Positions 1 through 8,568 of a stretch of DNA of 64,000 nucleotides are shown here, piece after piece. The stretch spans positions 39,177-103,176 of the forward strand of contig CANASP010000009.1 in NCBI GenBank assembly GCA_947364365.1. The letters are read 5' to 3'. Under the pieces are notes generated by a model that saw nothing but the letters and a program-made list of their open reading frames with translations, was not told the origin of the DNA and searched no databases. The position numbers and the translations under genes are program-made. How positions within the stretch are numbered: the stretch's first letter is position 1; the number at the start of each line of letters is the position of its first letter. This DNA is from an uncultured Alistipes sp. (GTDB lineage Bacteria; Bacteroidota; Bacteroidia; Bacteroidales; Rikenellaceae).

Positions 1-126
1 GCTCAGAAGCGGGTCGTAGATCCACTCTTCCGCCCCCAGAGGGGCGACGGGAGCGGGATAATGCACTTTCTCGCCGGAGGGAGCGCAGGCCGCGAGAAGC
101 GCGAGGAGCGGAAGGATTCGTTTCAT
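1..126 (-). CDS. Lipoprotein, N-terminal 42 residues only (runs off the left edge)
   Basis: The minus strand opens with ATG at 126 and reads without a stop to base 1. The first residues MKRILPLLALLAACAPSG form a short basic start, a hydrophobic stretch and a lipobox-like LAAC, so a type II (lipoprotein) signal is visible and the product should be anchored in the envelope after cleavage before Cys14. The rest is acidic and Pro-rich, with nothing diagnostic. The gene is divergent from the MoxR operon. Function cannot be told from this fragment. Confidence 0.75.
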   Translation of the reverse strand, partial: MKRILPLLALLAACAPSGEKVHYPAPVAPLGAEEWIYDPLLS

Positions 127-256
127 GGCAGGGGCATTTTCGGTAAAGGTAGCAAAAATCCACGAAAAAAATTCGTACATTTGCAATAAGTTCGACCTGG
201 AGAACGTTAAAAACCCAATACTTCGGCGACAAAACAAACGAACCGCATACAATACA
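127..256. promoter_or_regulatory. Divergent promoter region; plus-strand minus-7 box TACATTTG at 176-183
   Basis: TACATTTG at 176-183 matches the Bacteroidetes minus-7 consensus TAnnTTTG and lies about 75 nt before the MoxR start. A weaker TACCTTTA on the minus strand (144-151) could serve the lipoprotein gene. I see no clear TTTG element about 20 nt upstream of either box. A reading frame crosses this region in frame with MoxR from 125, but its extra 44 residues overlap the promoter and match nothing in the family. Confidence 0.55.
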
Positions 257-1255
257 ATGAGTGAAGTCATCAACATCAAGGAACTCAACGAACGCATCGA
301 GCGCGAATCGGTATTCGTCGACACGCTGCGCAACGAAATGAGCAAGGTCATCGTGGGCCAGGGCCACCTGGTCGACACGCTGCTGATCGGCCTGCTGTCC
401 AACGGGCACATCCTGCTCGAAGGGGTGCCGGGTCTGGCCAAGACGCTGGCCATCACCACGCTGGCCAAGGCCGTCGACGCCGGCTTCTCGCGCATCCAGT
501 TCACCCCCGACCTGCTGCCCGCCGACCTGGTGGGTACGCTGATCTACTCGCAGAAGAGCGAGGAGTTCATCGTCAAGAAGGGCCCCGTCTTCGCCAACTT
601 CGTGCTGGCCGACGAGATCAACCGCTCGCCGGCCAAGGTGCAGTCGGCGCTGCTCGAGGCGATGCAGGAGCGTCAGGTGACCATCGGCGACGAGACCTAC
701 CCGCTGCCGCAGCCCTTCCTGGTGCTCGCCACGCAGAACCCGCTGGAGCAGGAGGGCACCTACCCGCTGCCCGAGGCGCAGGTCGACCGTTTCATGCTCA
801 AGGCCAAGATCTCCTACCCCAAGAAGCAGGAGGAGCGCGACATCGTGCGCATGAACCTCTCGGGGGCCGGGATGCCTGCGGTGAACAAGGTCGTCTCACC
901 CGAGGACATCGTCAGGGCCCGCCGCGTAGTCGAGGACGTCTACATGGACGAGAAGATCGAGAAGTACATCATCGACATCATCTTCGCCACGCGCGAGCCG
1001 GCCGAGTACAACCTCCAGAAACTCCAGTCGCTGATCGCCTACGGCGGTTCGCCCCGCGCCTCGATCTCGCTGGCCAAGGCCGCCCGCGCCTACGCCTTCA
1101 TCCGCCGCCGCGGCTACGTGATCCCCGAGGACGTGCGCGCCGTGTGCCACGACGTGCTGCGCCACCGCATCGGCCTGACGTACGAGGCCGAAGCCGAGAA
1201 CATCACCACCGAAGAGATCATCACCGACATCCTCAACAACGTAATCGTACCCTAA
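257..1255 (+). CDS. MoxR-family AAA+ ATPase
   Basis: A 332-residue MoxR-type AAA+ ATPase. The Walker A motif GVPGLAKT lies near residue 55, Walker B reads LADEINRSP near 115, and the sensor segment LATQNPLEQEG near 155 is typical of the family. MoxR ATPases act as chaperones that help mature VWA-domain partner proteins. Here the partners are the DUF58 and VWA proteins just downstream. I chose ATG 257 (MSEVINIKEL) because the frame extension to 125 runs through the promoter. It is the first gene of an eight-gene operon, 3 nt before the DUF58 gene. The family call is secure; the exact client is inferred from context. Confidence 0.93.
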   Translation: MSEVINIKELNERIERESVFVDTLRNEMSKVIVGQGHLVDTLLIGLLSNGHILLEGVPGLAKTLAITTLAKAVDAGFSRIQFTPDLLPADLVGTLIYSQKSEEFIVKKGPVFANFVLADEINRSPAKVQSALLEAMQERQVTIGDETYPLPQPFLVLATQNPLEQEGTYPLPEAQVDRFMLKAKISYPKKQEERDIVRMNLSGAGMPAVNKVVSPEDIVRARRVVEDVYMDEKIEKYIIDIIFATREPAEYNLQKLQSLIAYGGSPRASISLAKAARAYAFIRRRGYVIPEDVRAVCHDVLRHRIGLTYEAEAENITTEEIITDILNNVIVP

Positions 1256-1258
1256 GCG

Positions 1259-2143
1259 ATGCAGGAGAACGAGAACGATATCCTCCGGCGCGTCCGCAAG
1301 ATCGAGATCAAGACCCGCGGCCTTTCGAGCGAGATCTTCGCAGGAAAGTACCACACGGCCTTCCGCGGGCGCGGCATGTCGTTTTCCGAGGTGAGGGAGT
1401 ACCGCGCGGGCGACGACGTGCGCGACATCGACTGGAACGTCACGGCCCGCTCGCGCAAGCCCCACATCAAGATCTACGAGGAGGAACGCGAGCTGACGAT
1501 GATGCTCCTGGTCGACGTCTCGGCCTCGCGCACGTTCGGCTCGACCGAGCGCACCAAGAAGAACATCATCACCGAGATCGCCGCCGTGCTGGCCTTCTCG
1601 GCCGCGCAAAACAACGACAAGGTGGGCTGCATCTTCTTCTCGGACCGCGTGGAGAAGTTCATCCCCCCGAAGAAGGGGCGCAGCCACGTGCTGACGATCA
1701 TCCGCGAGCTGGTGGGGTTCCGGCCCCAGGCGACCGGGACGCGGCTGTCGGAGCCCGTGCGGTTCCTGACCAACGTCAACAAGAAGCGCTGCACAACCTT
1801 CATCCTCTCGGACTTCCTCGACGCGCCGCACGACGACGAGGCGCTGGAAGACGCGCTGAAGATCGCCCGGAGCCGCCACGACCTGGTGGGGATCCGCGTG
1901 TGGGACCCGCGCGAGGCGGAGCTGCCCGACGTGGGCATCGTCGAGATGCAGGACGCCGAGACCGGCCGCAAGGTGTGGGTCGACACCTCGTCGCGCGCCG
2001 TGCGCGACCACTATGCCGAGACGTGGCGGCGGCGCTCGGCCGAGATCGAGGCGACGCTGCGCCGCAACCGCATCGACGCGGCGACGGCGTCAACCGACGG
2101 CGACTACGTGGCCGAACTCATCAAACTTTTCAAGCAACGATGA
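1259..2143 (+). CDS. DUF58 family protein (VWA-like)
   Basis: A 294-residue DUF58 protein, the usual companion of MoxR ATPases. The family hallmark YRAGDDVRDIDWN is seen near residues 45-57, followed by a VWA-like segment with LLVDVSASRTFGS near 85. There is no signal peptide or membrane segment, so it should be cytosolic. It sits 3 nt after MoxR and its stop overlaps the next start (ATGA at 2140-2143), which indicates translational coupling. Its role is probably in assembling or signalling to the membrane VWA proteins BatA/BatB. The biochemical function of DUF58 is not established. Confidence 0.9.
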   Translation: MQENENDILRRVRKIEIKTRGLSSEIFAGKYHTAFRGRGMSFSEVREYRAGDDVRDIDWNVTARSRKPHIKIYEEERELTMMLLVDVSASRTFGSTERTKKNIITEIAAVLAFSAAQNNDKVGCIFFSDRVEKFIPPKKGRSHVLTIIRELVGFRPQATGTRLSEPVRFLTNVNKKRCTTFILSDFLDAPHDDEALEDALKIARSRHDLVGIRVWDPREAELPDVGIVEMQDAETGRKVWVDTSSRAVRDHYAETWRRRSAEIEATLRRNRIDAATASTDGDYVAELIKLFKQR

Positions 2144-3117
2144 AACGACTCATAGCAATCCTGCTGCTGGCGACCGCCGCATCGTCCGCCCGGGCGCAGC
2201 AGACGCCCCGCCTGACGGCGCGCGTCGAGCCCGACAGCATCGGCATCGGCGACCGCTTCGATCTGGTGATCGAGGTCGAGAAGGATCTGGTGCAGGTGGT
2301 CGAGTTCCCCACCTTCGAACCCGACGCCCGCAGCGGGCTGGAGATCGTGGAGCTCCCGCCTCTGGATACGCTCCTACGCGACGGCCGGCGGCTGAAGATC
2401 GCCAAGCGCTACCGTCTGGCCGCCTTCGAGGAGGGGCGCTTCAACCTGGGCCCCGCCCGCGCGCTCTACGCCGACAAGAACATCGTCGACACGCTCGCGA
2501 CGGCCGATTCGCTCTATCTGGAGGTGACGACCTTCCAGATCGACTCGACGTCGCACGCGATCTTCGACCTGAAGGGGCAGAAGACCCTGCCGTTCCGCTT
2601 CGCCGAGATCCGCGGCTACGTCCTGTGGGGGCTCCTCGCGCTGGCGCTGCTCGCCGCCGCGGCCTACGCGCTCACGCGCTGGCTCGCCCTCCGCGGCAAA
2701 CGTCTGGGCGACCTCTTCCGTCCGGCGCCGCCCCTGCCGCCCCACGTGGCGGCGATCCGGGCCCTCGAAGCGCTCCACCACCAGAAACTGTGGCAGAACA
2801 ACCGCCACAAGCTCTACTATTCGGGGCTGACCGACATTCTGCGCACCTACATCGCCGCGCGGTGGGAGATCGGCGCCATGGAGATGACCTCCGACGAGAT
2901 CATCGCCGCGATGCGCGACGTCGAACTGCCCGCCAAGGCGCGCATGGATCTTCAGACGATCCTCGGCGACGCCGATCTGGTGAAGTTCGCCAAGGCGACG
3001 CCCGAAGCCGAGGAGAACGAGGCCGACTACCTGAAGTGCTACTATTTCGTCGAGGAGACCAAGCTCGTCGAGGAGGAGCCCGATGCCGAGACGCTCGAAG
3101 AGAAAATGAACAGCTGA
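2140..3117 (+). CDS. Membrane-anchored Bat-operon protein (DUF4381/BatD-like)
   Basis: A 325-residue protein with a signal peptide ending near ARAQQ (residue 22), a beta-rich periplasmic part, a single membrane helix around residues 165-187 (WGLLALALLAAAAYALTRW) and a charged cytoplasmic tail ending in an acidic segment. Size, topology and position between DUF58 and the VWA genes match the small BatD-like/DUF4381 proteins of Bacteroidetes aerotolerance operons. The start overlaps the DUF58 stop by 4 nt and the next gene begins 3 nt after its stop. The family name is inferred from topology and context because no catalytic motif is present. Confidence 0.7.
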   Translation: MKRLIAILLLATAASSARAQQTPRLTARVEPDSIGIGDRFDLVIEVEKDLVQVVEFPTFEPDARSGLEIVELPPLDTLLRDGRRLKIAKRYRLAAFEEGRFNLGPARALYADKNIVDTLATADSLYLEVTTFQIDSTSHAIFDLKGQKTLPFRFAEIRGYVLWGLLALALLAAAAYALTRWLALRGKRLGDLFRPAPPLPPHVAAIRALEALHHQKLWQNNRHKLYYSGLTDILRTYIAARWEIGAMEMTSDEIIAAMRDVELPAKARMDLQTILGDADLVKFAKATPEAEENEADYLKCYYFVEETKLVEEEPDAETLEEKMNS

Positions 3118-3120
3118 CCG

Positions 3121-3882
3121 ATGTACAGACTCATCTATATCCTATTGCTTTTCGCCGCCGCCGGGGCTTCGGCCCAGCAGCTGCCCGAACGCGGGCTGGT
3201 GCGCCGCGGCAACCGCGCTTTCAACCGCGGCGACTACGCGCGCAGCATCGAACGCTACGAGCGGGCGCTGAAGGCAGCCCCCGGGTCGTTCGAGGCGACC
3301 TTCAACCTGGGCAACGCCCTCTGCCGCGCCGAACGGCACGACCAGGCCGAGCAGACGCTCGCGCGCGCCGCGGCCGACACGCTGCGCACGGCCGACGAGC
3401 GGGCCGAGGCCTTCTACAACCTGGGCAACGCGCAGTTCGGGCAGAAAAAATACAAGGAGGCGCTCGAAAGCTACCGCCAGTCGCTGCGGCTCAACCCCTC
3501 GGACATGGAGGCCAAGTACAACTACGCCTACACCAAAAAGCTGCTCGACGACAACGACCAGAACGGCGGAGGCGGCAACGACGACCAAAACCGGCAGGAC
3601 CAGCAGAATCAGGACCAGCAGGGAGAGGGGCAGAACGGCCAGGGACAGCAGGATCCGGACCGGAATCAGGACCGCAACGACGACGGCAAACAGGATCCGC
3701 AGAACGGGCAGGACAAGCCGCAGGACCCCAAGGACAAGGGCGAGGGGCAGGGCCAGCCCACCGGGCTCACGGAGCAGGAGCAGCAACAGATGCTCGACGC
3801 CATCCAGGCCCAGGAGGACCGCACGCAGGAGAAGCTCAAGGAGAAGCAGGGCGTCGTCGTGCGCGGCAAGAAAAACTGGTAA
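3121..3882 (+). CDS. TPR-repeat protein with Gln/Asp-rich tail (BatC-like)
   Basis: A 253-residue secreted protein. After a signal peptide (cleavage near GASAQQ, residue 19) come about three tetratricopeptide repeats between residues 22 and 142, for example RRGNRAFNRGDYARSIERYE and AFYNLGNAQFGQKKYKEALE. From about 143 to 215 the chain is low-complexity, rich in Q, D, N and G, and ends in a short helical, basic stretch. TPR proteins of this kind (BatC/BatE) accompany BatA/BatB and are thought to scaffold the complex in the periplasm. It lies before batA here, whereas in Bacteroides species the TPR gene usually follows batB. Confidence 0.8.
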   Translation: MYRLIYILLLFAAAGASAQQLPERGLVRRGNRAFNRGDYARSIERYERALKAAPGSFEATFNLGNALCRAERHDQAEQTLARAAADTLRTADERAEAFYNLGNAQFGQKKYKEALESYRQSLRLNPSDMEAKYNYAYTKKLLDDNDQNGGGGNDDQNRQDQQNQDQQGEGQNGQGQQDPDRNQDRNDDGKQDPQNGQDKPQDPKDKGEGQGQPTGLTEQEQQQMLDAIQAQEDRTQEKLKEKQGVVVRGKKNW

Positions 3883-3894
3883 TCATCGTATAAC

Positions 3895-4881
3895 ATGCAC
3901 TTCCATTCACCATACCTGCTCTGGCTGCTGACGCTCCTGGCACCCCTCGTCGCACTCTACGTGTGGCGGACGCTGCGGGGCGGGGCGGCGATCCGCGTCT
4001 CGACGACCGAGGGCGTGGCCCGCGCACCGAAGAGCGTGCGCTACTACCTGCGCCACCTCCCCTTCGCGCTGCGCTCGGCGGCCCTCGCGCTGCTCATGGT
4101 GGCGCTGGCCCGGCCGCAGTCGGTCGAACAGCACGCCAGCACCTCGGCCGAGGGCATCGACATCGTGCTGTCGATCGACGTCTCGGGCTCGATGCTCGCC
4201 CGCGACTTCAAACCCGACCGCATCACCGCCGCCAAGGAGGTGGCCGGATCGTTCATCGCCGACCGCTACGGCGACCGCATCGGACTGGTGGTCTTCGCCG
4301 GCGAGTCGTTCACCCAGAGCCCGCTGACGACCGACCAGGGGACCCTTCAGACGCTGCTCGCGCGCATCCGCAGCGGCCTGATCGAGGACGGCACGGCCAT
4401 CGGCAACGGACTGGCCACGGCGATCAACCGCCTGAGGGAGAGCGACGCCAAGTCGAAGGTGGTGATCCTGCTCACCGACGGCGTCAACAACCGCGGCGAG
4501 ATCGCCCCGCTGATGGCCGCCGAGATCGCCGCGGCGCAGGGCATCCGCGTCTACACGATCGGCGTGGGCACCGAGGGGATGGCCCCCTACCCCGCCGTCG
4601 ACATGTTCGGCGAGATGACCTTCGTGCAGCAGAAGGTCGAGATCGACGAGAAGACGCTCGAAGCGATCGCCGACAAGACCGGCGGCCGCTACTTCCGCGC
4701 CACCGACAAGACCAAGCTCAAGGCGATCTACGACGAGATCAACCAGCTGGAAAAGAGCCGCGTGGAGGTGACCGAGCACGTCTCCTACCACGAGTTGTTC
4801 CTCGACTGGCTGCTCGCCGCCCTGGCGCTGCTCGCGCTCGAAACGCTGCTCTCGACCCTCGTTCTGAAACGCATACCCTGA
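3895..4881 (+). CDS. VWA-domain membrane protein, BatA-like
   Basis: 328 residues. Two N-terminal hydrophobic segments (about 8-25 and 55-75) precede a von Willebrand A domain starting near residue 88. The metal-site motif is VLSIDVSGSML (DxSGS, complete MIDAS) and the later acidic site is ILLTDGVNN. A C-terminal membrane helix lies at about 303-322. The order of helices around a VWA domain is that of BatA, part of the Bacteroides aerotolerance system. It is 1 nt from the BatB-like gene. VWA proteins of this type are partners of MoxR ATPases. Confidence 0.88.
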   Translation: MHFHSPYLLWLLTLLAPLVALYVWRTLRGGAAIRVSTTEGVARAPKSVRYYLRHLPFALRSAALALLMVALARPQSVEQHASTSAEGIDIVLSIDVSGSMLARDFKPDRITAAKEVAGSFIADRYGDRIGLVVFAGESFTQSPLTTDQGTLQTLLARIRSGLIEDGTAIGNGLATAINRLRESDAKSKVVILLTDGVNNRGEIAPLMAAEIAAAQGIRVYTIGVGTEGMAPYPAVDMFGEMTFVQQKVEIDEKTLEAIADKTGGRYFRATDKTKLKAIYDEINQLEKSRVEVTEHVSYHELFLDWLLAALALLALETLLSTLVLKRIP

Positions 4882-4882
4882 C

Positions 4883-5929
4883 ATGTTCCGATTCGCCAAT
4901 CCCCAATACCTGTGGCTGCTCGCGCTCGCGCCGGCGGCCCTCTACCTCTTCTGGTGGTCGATGCACCGGCGCCGCGTGCGTCTGGCCCGCTTCGGCCGCA
5001 TGGAGACGCTCCGGGAGCTCATGCCCGAGCTTTCGGTCGGGCGTCTCTGGCTCCGCTTCATCCTCTTCGCCGCGGCCCTCGCGCTGCTGGCGCTCGCCGC
5101 CGCACGGCCGCAGTTCGGGTCGAAGCTCCGCGAGGAGAAGTCGCGCGGCATCGAAATGGTGCTCGTCGTCGACGTCTCCAACTCGATGCTGGCCGAAGAT
5201 TTCGAGCCCAACCGCCTCGACCGCACCAAATACGCCATCGACCGCCTCTTCGACGGCATGCGCCAGGACCGCGTAGGACTCGTCGTCTTCGCCGGAGAGC
5301 CCAAGGTGCAGCTGCCCGTGACGTCGGACTACCGCATGGCCAAGGCCTTCGCCCGGCGGATCGACCCCTCGCAGGTCGCGGTGCAGGGCACGGCCGTGGG
5401 CAAGGCGCTCGAACAGGCGCTGCTCGCCTTCCCGGGCAAGGAGGACGACGCGCAGCGCAGCCGCGTGGTGGTGCTCATCACCGACGGCGAGAACCACGAC
5501 GACGACGCGCTGGCCGTGGCGAAGCGTGCCGCCGAGGAGGGCATCCGCATCTACACGATCGGCATCGGCACGCCCGAGGGGGCCCCGATCCGCATCGACG
5601 GCGAATTCATCCGCGACGAGAAGGGCGACATGGTGGTCTCGAAGCTCAACGAGGAGCTACTGGCGCAGATCGCCGAAACGACCGGCGGCGCCTACGTCAG
5701 GGCCACCAAGCAGTCGATCGGGCTCGACGAGATCGTTCGGAGCATAAACGAGATGGAGCAGTCGGAACTGGCGACGCTGCGTTTCGAGGAGTTCAACGAA
5801 CAATACCGGTGGCCGCTCGCCGCGGCGCTCGTGCTGCTCGTGCTCGAACTGCTCGTGCTCGACCGCCGCAACCCGCTGCTGGCCCATCTGAACATCTTCC
5901 GCGAGGAGAAAAAAGAGAACGACCTATGA
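4883..5929 (+). CDS. VWA-domain membrane protein, BatB-like
   Basis: 348 residues, same architecture as the preceding gene: two N-terminal membrane segments, a VWA domain beginning near residue 90 with VLVVDVSNSML, the acidic motif VLITDGENHDDD near 195, and a C-terminal helix around 313-330. The MIDAS loop reads DVSNS, so the conserved Gly is replaced by Asn, as is common in BatB. It is a paralogue of the BatA-like gene. The stop overlaps the SDR start (ATGA at 5926-5929), tying the Bat genes to the SDR/ALDH pair in one transcript. Confidence 0.87.
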   Translation: MFRFANPQYLWLLALAPAALYLFWWSMHRRRVRLARFGRMETLRELMPELSVGRLWLRFILFAAALALLALAAARPQFGSKLREEKSRGIEMVLVVDVSNSMLAEDFEPNRLDRTKYAIDRLFDGMRQDRVGLVVFAGEPKVQLPVTSDYRMAKAFARRIDPSQVAVQGTAVGKALEQALLAFPGKEDDAQRSRVVVLITDGENHDDDALAVAKRAAEEGIRIYTIGIGTPEGAPIRIDGEFIRDEKGDMVVSKLNEELLAQIAETTGGAYVRATKQSIGLDEIVRSINEMEQSELATLRFEEFNEQYRWPLAAALVLLVLELLVLDRRNPLLAHLNIFREEKKENDL

Positions 5930-6735
5930 CCAGAATCAAAGACCGCTGCGTGCTCATAACGGGCGGCGCCTCGGGCATCGGACGCATCATGGGGCGCATG
6001 GCGCTCGAGAAGGGGGCCCGCAAGGTGGTCGTCTGGGACCTCGACGAGGAGCGGATCGCCGCGACGCTGGCCGACTTCGCCGCCCCCGACCGCACGGCCG
6101 GCGCGCGGGTCGACGTCACCGACAGCCCGGCCGTGGAGGCGGCCTACGCACGCCTTCGCGAGGAGCACGGCGACGCCGACATCGTGATCAACTGCGCCGG
6201 GATCATCACCTCCAACCGCACCTTCGACCGCCAGAGCGTCGACGAGATCCGCCGCACGATGGAGGTCAACGCCATCGCCCCGATGGTCGTGGCGTTGCAG
6301 GCGCTCCCGGCGATGATCGCCCGCGGCGAGGGACACCTCTGCAACATCGCCTCGGCGGCCGGCATGATCGCCAACCCGCGCATGTCGGTCTACGCCGCCT
6401 CGAAGTGGGCCGTCGTCGGCTGGTCCGACTCGGTGCGCATCGAGCAGCAGGAGGCCCGCAGCGGCGTCCGCGTCACCACCGTCGCCCCCTACTTCATCGA
6501 CACGGGCATGTTCGCCGGGGCCCGGTCGTGGCTCCTTCCCAACCTCTCGCCCGAGCGGGTCGCCCGCCGGATCCTCCGCGCCGTGGAGCGCGACCGCCGC
6601 TTCCTGGGCATGCCGTGGGGCTATCACCTCATCCGCACGGTCCAGGGACTGCTGCCCACGCGACTGTTCGACCTGGTGATCGGCCGCGGCTGGGGCATCT
6701 ACCGGGCGATGGACCGTTTCACCGGCCGCAAATAA
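5926..6735 (+). CDS. Short-chain dehydrogenase/reductase
   Basis: A 269-residue SDR. The nucleotide-binding motif is TGGASGIG near residue 12, the NAG-type motif reads NCAGII near 87, and the catalytic set is Ser in CNIASAAG with Tyr and Lys in YAASK. The C-terminal part has a hydrophobic, basic stretch of the kind seen in SDRs that act on lipophilic alcohols or aldehydes. It is coupled to batB upstream and lies 3 nt before an ALDH3-type aldehyde dehydrogenase, so the two could work in sequence on a fatty alcohol/aldehyde. The substrate is an inference. Confidence 0.88.
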   Translation: MTRIKDRCVLITGGASGIGRIMGRMALEKGARKVVVWDLDEERIAATLADFAAPDRTAGARVDVTDSPAVEAAYARLREEHGDADIVINCAGIITSNRTFDRQSVDEIRRTMEVNAIAPMVVALQALPAMIARGEGHLCNIASAAGMIANPRMSVYAASKWAVVGWSDSVRIEQQEARSGVRVTTVAPYFIDTGMFAGARSWLLPNLSPERVARRILRAVERDRRFLGMPWGYHLIRTVQGLLPTRLFDLVIGRGWGIYRAMDRFTGRK

Positions 6736-6738
6736 GCC

Positions 6739-8121
6739 ATGACGACAGCCAACACCCCGCTGCCGCGCATCGAAGCGATCGCCGCGGCGCAGCGCGCCTT
6801 CTTCCGCAGCGGTGCGACCCTCCCGATCGATTTCCGCCGGCGGATGCTCCGCCGCCTCCTGCAAGCGCTCGACGCATGGGAGGGGCGGCTCTGCGACGCC
6901 CTGTGGCAGGACCTGCGCAAATCGCCCGAGGAGGCCTACATGACCGAACTGAGCATCGTAAGGGGCGAGGTGCGCAACCACCTCCGCCACCTCGGCGCGT
7001 GGATGCGGCCCGAGCGGCGCCCCACGCCGCTCAAGCTGCTCCCCTCGCGCAGCCGCATCGTGAAGGAGCCGCTGGGGCAGGCGCTCGTCATCGCCCCCTG
7101 GAACTACCCCGTGCAGCTGCTGCTCAACCCCCTGGTGGGGGCCGTCTCGGCCGGATGCACGGCCGTGCTCAAGCCCTCGCCCTACACCCCGCACGTGGCC
7201 GAGGCGCTCGGGCGCATGGTCGCCGAGTGCTTCGACGAGGAGTACATAGCCGTCGTTCAGGGCAACCGCGAGGTCAACACGCAGCTGCTCGACCTGCGGT
7301 GGGACATCGTCTTCTACACGGGAAGCCCCGCCGTGGGGCGCGTGGTCATGCAGGCCGCGGCGCGCCACCTGACCCCCGTCGTCCTCGAACTGGGCGGCAA
7401 GAGCCCCTGCATCGTCGACCGCGGCGCCGACATCGGTCTGGCCGCCCGCCGCATCGCCTGGGGCAAGACCCTCAACGCGGGCCAGACCTGCATCGCCCCC
7501 GACTACCTGCTGATCCGCCGCGAGCTGGTCGAGCCCTTCACCCGGGCCTTCGCCGCGGCCGTGGAGCGCATGCACGGCGCCGACGCGCAGCAGAGCCGCC
7601 ACTACGTCCGCATGGTCGACCTGCGCGCCTTCGACCGCGTGGCCGCCTACCTCGGCGAGGGACGCATCCTCTTCGGCGGGCGCACCGACCGCGACGACCG
7701 CTACATCGAACCGACGCTGCTCGGCGACATCGACCCCGCGGCGGCCGTGCTGCGCGAGGAGATCTTCGGCCCGGTGCTGCCCGTGGTGCCCGTCGACAGC
7801 ACGGAGGAGGCCGTGGAGTATGTCGCCGCGCGCGAAAAGCCGCTGGCGCTCTACTACTTCGGTCGCGAAAGCGCGGGGCGCGAGCTGCTGCGCCGCACCT
7901 CGTCGGGCGGCGCCTGCCTCAACGACACGATCATGCACATCGCCAACGAGGCGCTGCCCTTCGGCGGCGTGGGCCAGTCGGGCATGGGCAGCTACCACGG
8001 GCGGCTGAGCTTCGAGGCCTTCACCCACCGCCGCGCCGTGGTCTCGACCCCCGCGTGGATCGACCTGCCGATGCGCTACATGCCCTACCGGTGGTTCGGC
8101 CGGGTGAAAAAAATCCTCTGA
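6739..8121 (+). CDS. Aldehyde dehydrogenase, ALDH3 (fatty aldehyde dehydrogenase-like)
   Basis: 460 residues. The catalytic Cys lies in NAGQTCIAPDY (near residue 253), the general-base Glu in VVLELGGKSP, and the cofactor region has IAPWNYP. Length and the segments FYTGSPAVGR and FGGVGQSGMGSYHG match the ALDH3 class, which lacks the long N-terminus of ALDH1 and often handles medium- to long-chain aldehydes. The C-terminus is hydrophobic and basic. It is the last gene of the Bat operon, followed after 27 nt by the RNase P RNA promoter. The reaction is NAD(P)+-dependent oxidation of an aldehyde to an acid. Confidence 0.9.
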   Translation: MTTANTPLPRIEAIAAAQRAFFRSGATLPIDFRRRMLRRLLQALDAWEGRLCDALWQDLRKSPEEAYMTELSIVRGEVRNHLRHLGAWMRPERRPTPLKLLPSRSRIVKEPLGQALVIAPWNYPVQLLLNPLVGAVSAGCTAVLKPSPYTPHVAEALGRMVAECFDEEYIAVVQGNREVNTQLLDLRWDIVFYTGSPAVGRVVMQAAARHLTPVVLELGGKSPCIVDRGADIGLAARRIAWGKTLNAGQTCIAPDYLLIRRELVEPFTRAFAAAVERMHGADAQQSRHYVRMVDLRAFDRVAAYLGEGRILFGGRTDRDDRYIEPTLLGDIDPAAAVLREEIFGPVLPVVPVDSTEEAVEYVAAREKPLALYYFGRESAGRELLRRTSSGGACLNDTIMHIANEALPFGGVGQSGMGSYHGRLSFEAFTHRRAVVSTPAWIDLPMRYMPYRWFGRVKKIL

Positions 8122-8148
8122 TCCGGCGCTGAAACCGCCGCTTTTCAC

Positions 8149-8156
8149 TACCTTTG
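8149..8156 (+). promoter_or_regulatory. Minus-7 box TACCTTTG of the RNase P RNA gene
   Basis: TACCTTTG matches TAnnTTTG exactly and ends 4 nt before base 8161, where the P1 helix of the RNA begins. The RNA 5' end therefore fits the expected start of transcription. A clear TTTG element upstream is not seen. Confidence 0.8.
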
Positions 8157-8160
8157 CACC

Positions 8161-8526
8161 GCAGGCCCGCTCTGTCGCCGCCGGAGCGATCCGGGGGAGG
8201 AAAGTCCGGGCAACGCAGAGCGCCACGCAAGCTAACGACTTGATGTCCGTGAGGGCATGGGAGCGTAACAGAGAACGACCGCCCCGCAGGAATGCGCATT
8301 CCCGCGGGGTAAGGGTGAAAAGGCGGGGTAAGAGCCCACCGCGGAGGCAGCGATGTCGTCCGGCAGTACGTCCCGTGGGTTGCAAGACCGTGTATACCGG
8401 CAGTCAAGGGTTGCTCGCCCGATGCCGGGGGGTAGGTTGCTGGAGGCGGCGGGTGACCGCCGTCGTAGATAAATGACAGGGGCCCGGGCTTCGGCCCGGG
8501 AACAGAACCCGGCTTACAGGGCCTGC
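8161..8526 (+). ncRNA. rnpB: RNase P RNA, bacterial class A
   Basis: The universal core elements are present: GAGGAAAGTCCGGGC near 8196 (5' strand of P4 region), the CRII-type AGAGAACGACCG segment near 8270, GGGTAAGGGTGAAAAGG near 8307, and the 3' core ACAGAACCCGGCTTAC near 8502. The ends are set by P1, in which GCAGGCCC (8161-8168) pairs with GGGCCTGC (8519-8526). The predicted RNA is 366 nt, normal for class A. It is the catalytic part of RNase P, which trims the 5' leader of tRNA precursors. It has its own promoter and a terminator hairpin. Confidence 0.96.
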
Positions 8527-8533
8527 AAACCGC

Positions 8534-8568
8534 ACCGGCCGTCGCTTCTTCTCGAAGCGGCGGCCGGT
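8534..8568 (+). terminator. Hairpin terminator after rnpB
   Basis: ACCGGCCGTCGCTTC (8534-8548) pairs with GAAGCGGCGGCCGGT (8554-8568), 15 bp with one G-T wobble and a 5-nt loop. Only a short T run follows, so it may work as a strong processing end as much as a terminator. Confidence 0.7.

Noticed and set aside
896-2011. Long open frames on the strand opposite real genes (here, and likewise over most of the window)
   Set aside because: High G+C makes stops rare in shadow frames; the products are Arg/Ala/Gly/Val-rich without family motifs, while the other strand encodes a clear protein.
8161-8526. Protein frames across the RNase P RNA
   Set aside because: The conserved RNA core and closing helix explain this segment fully.
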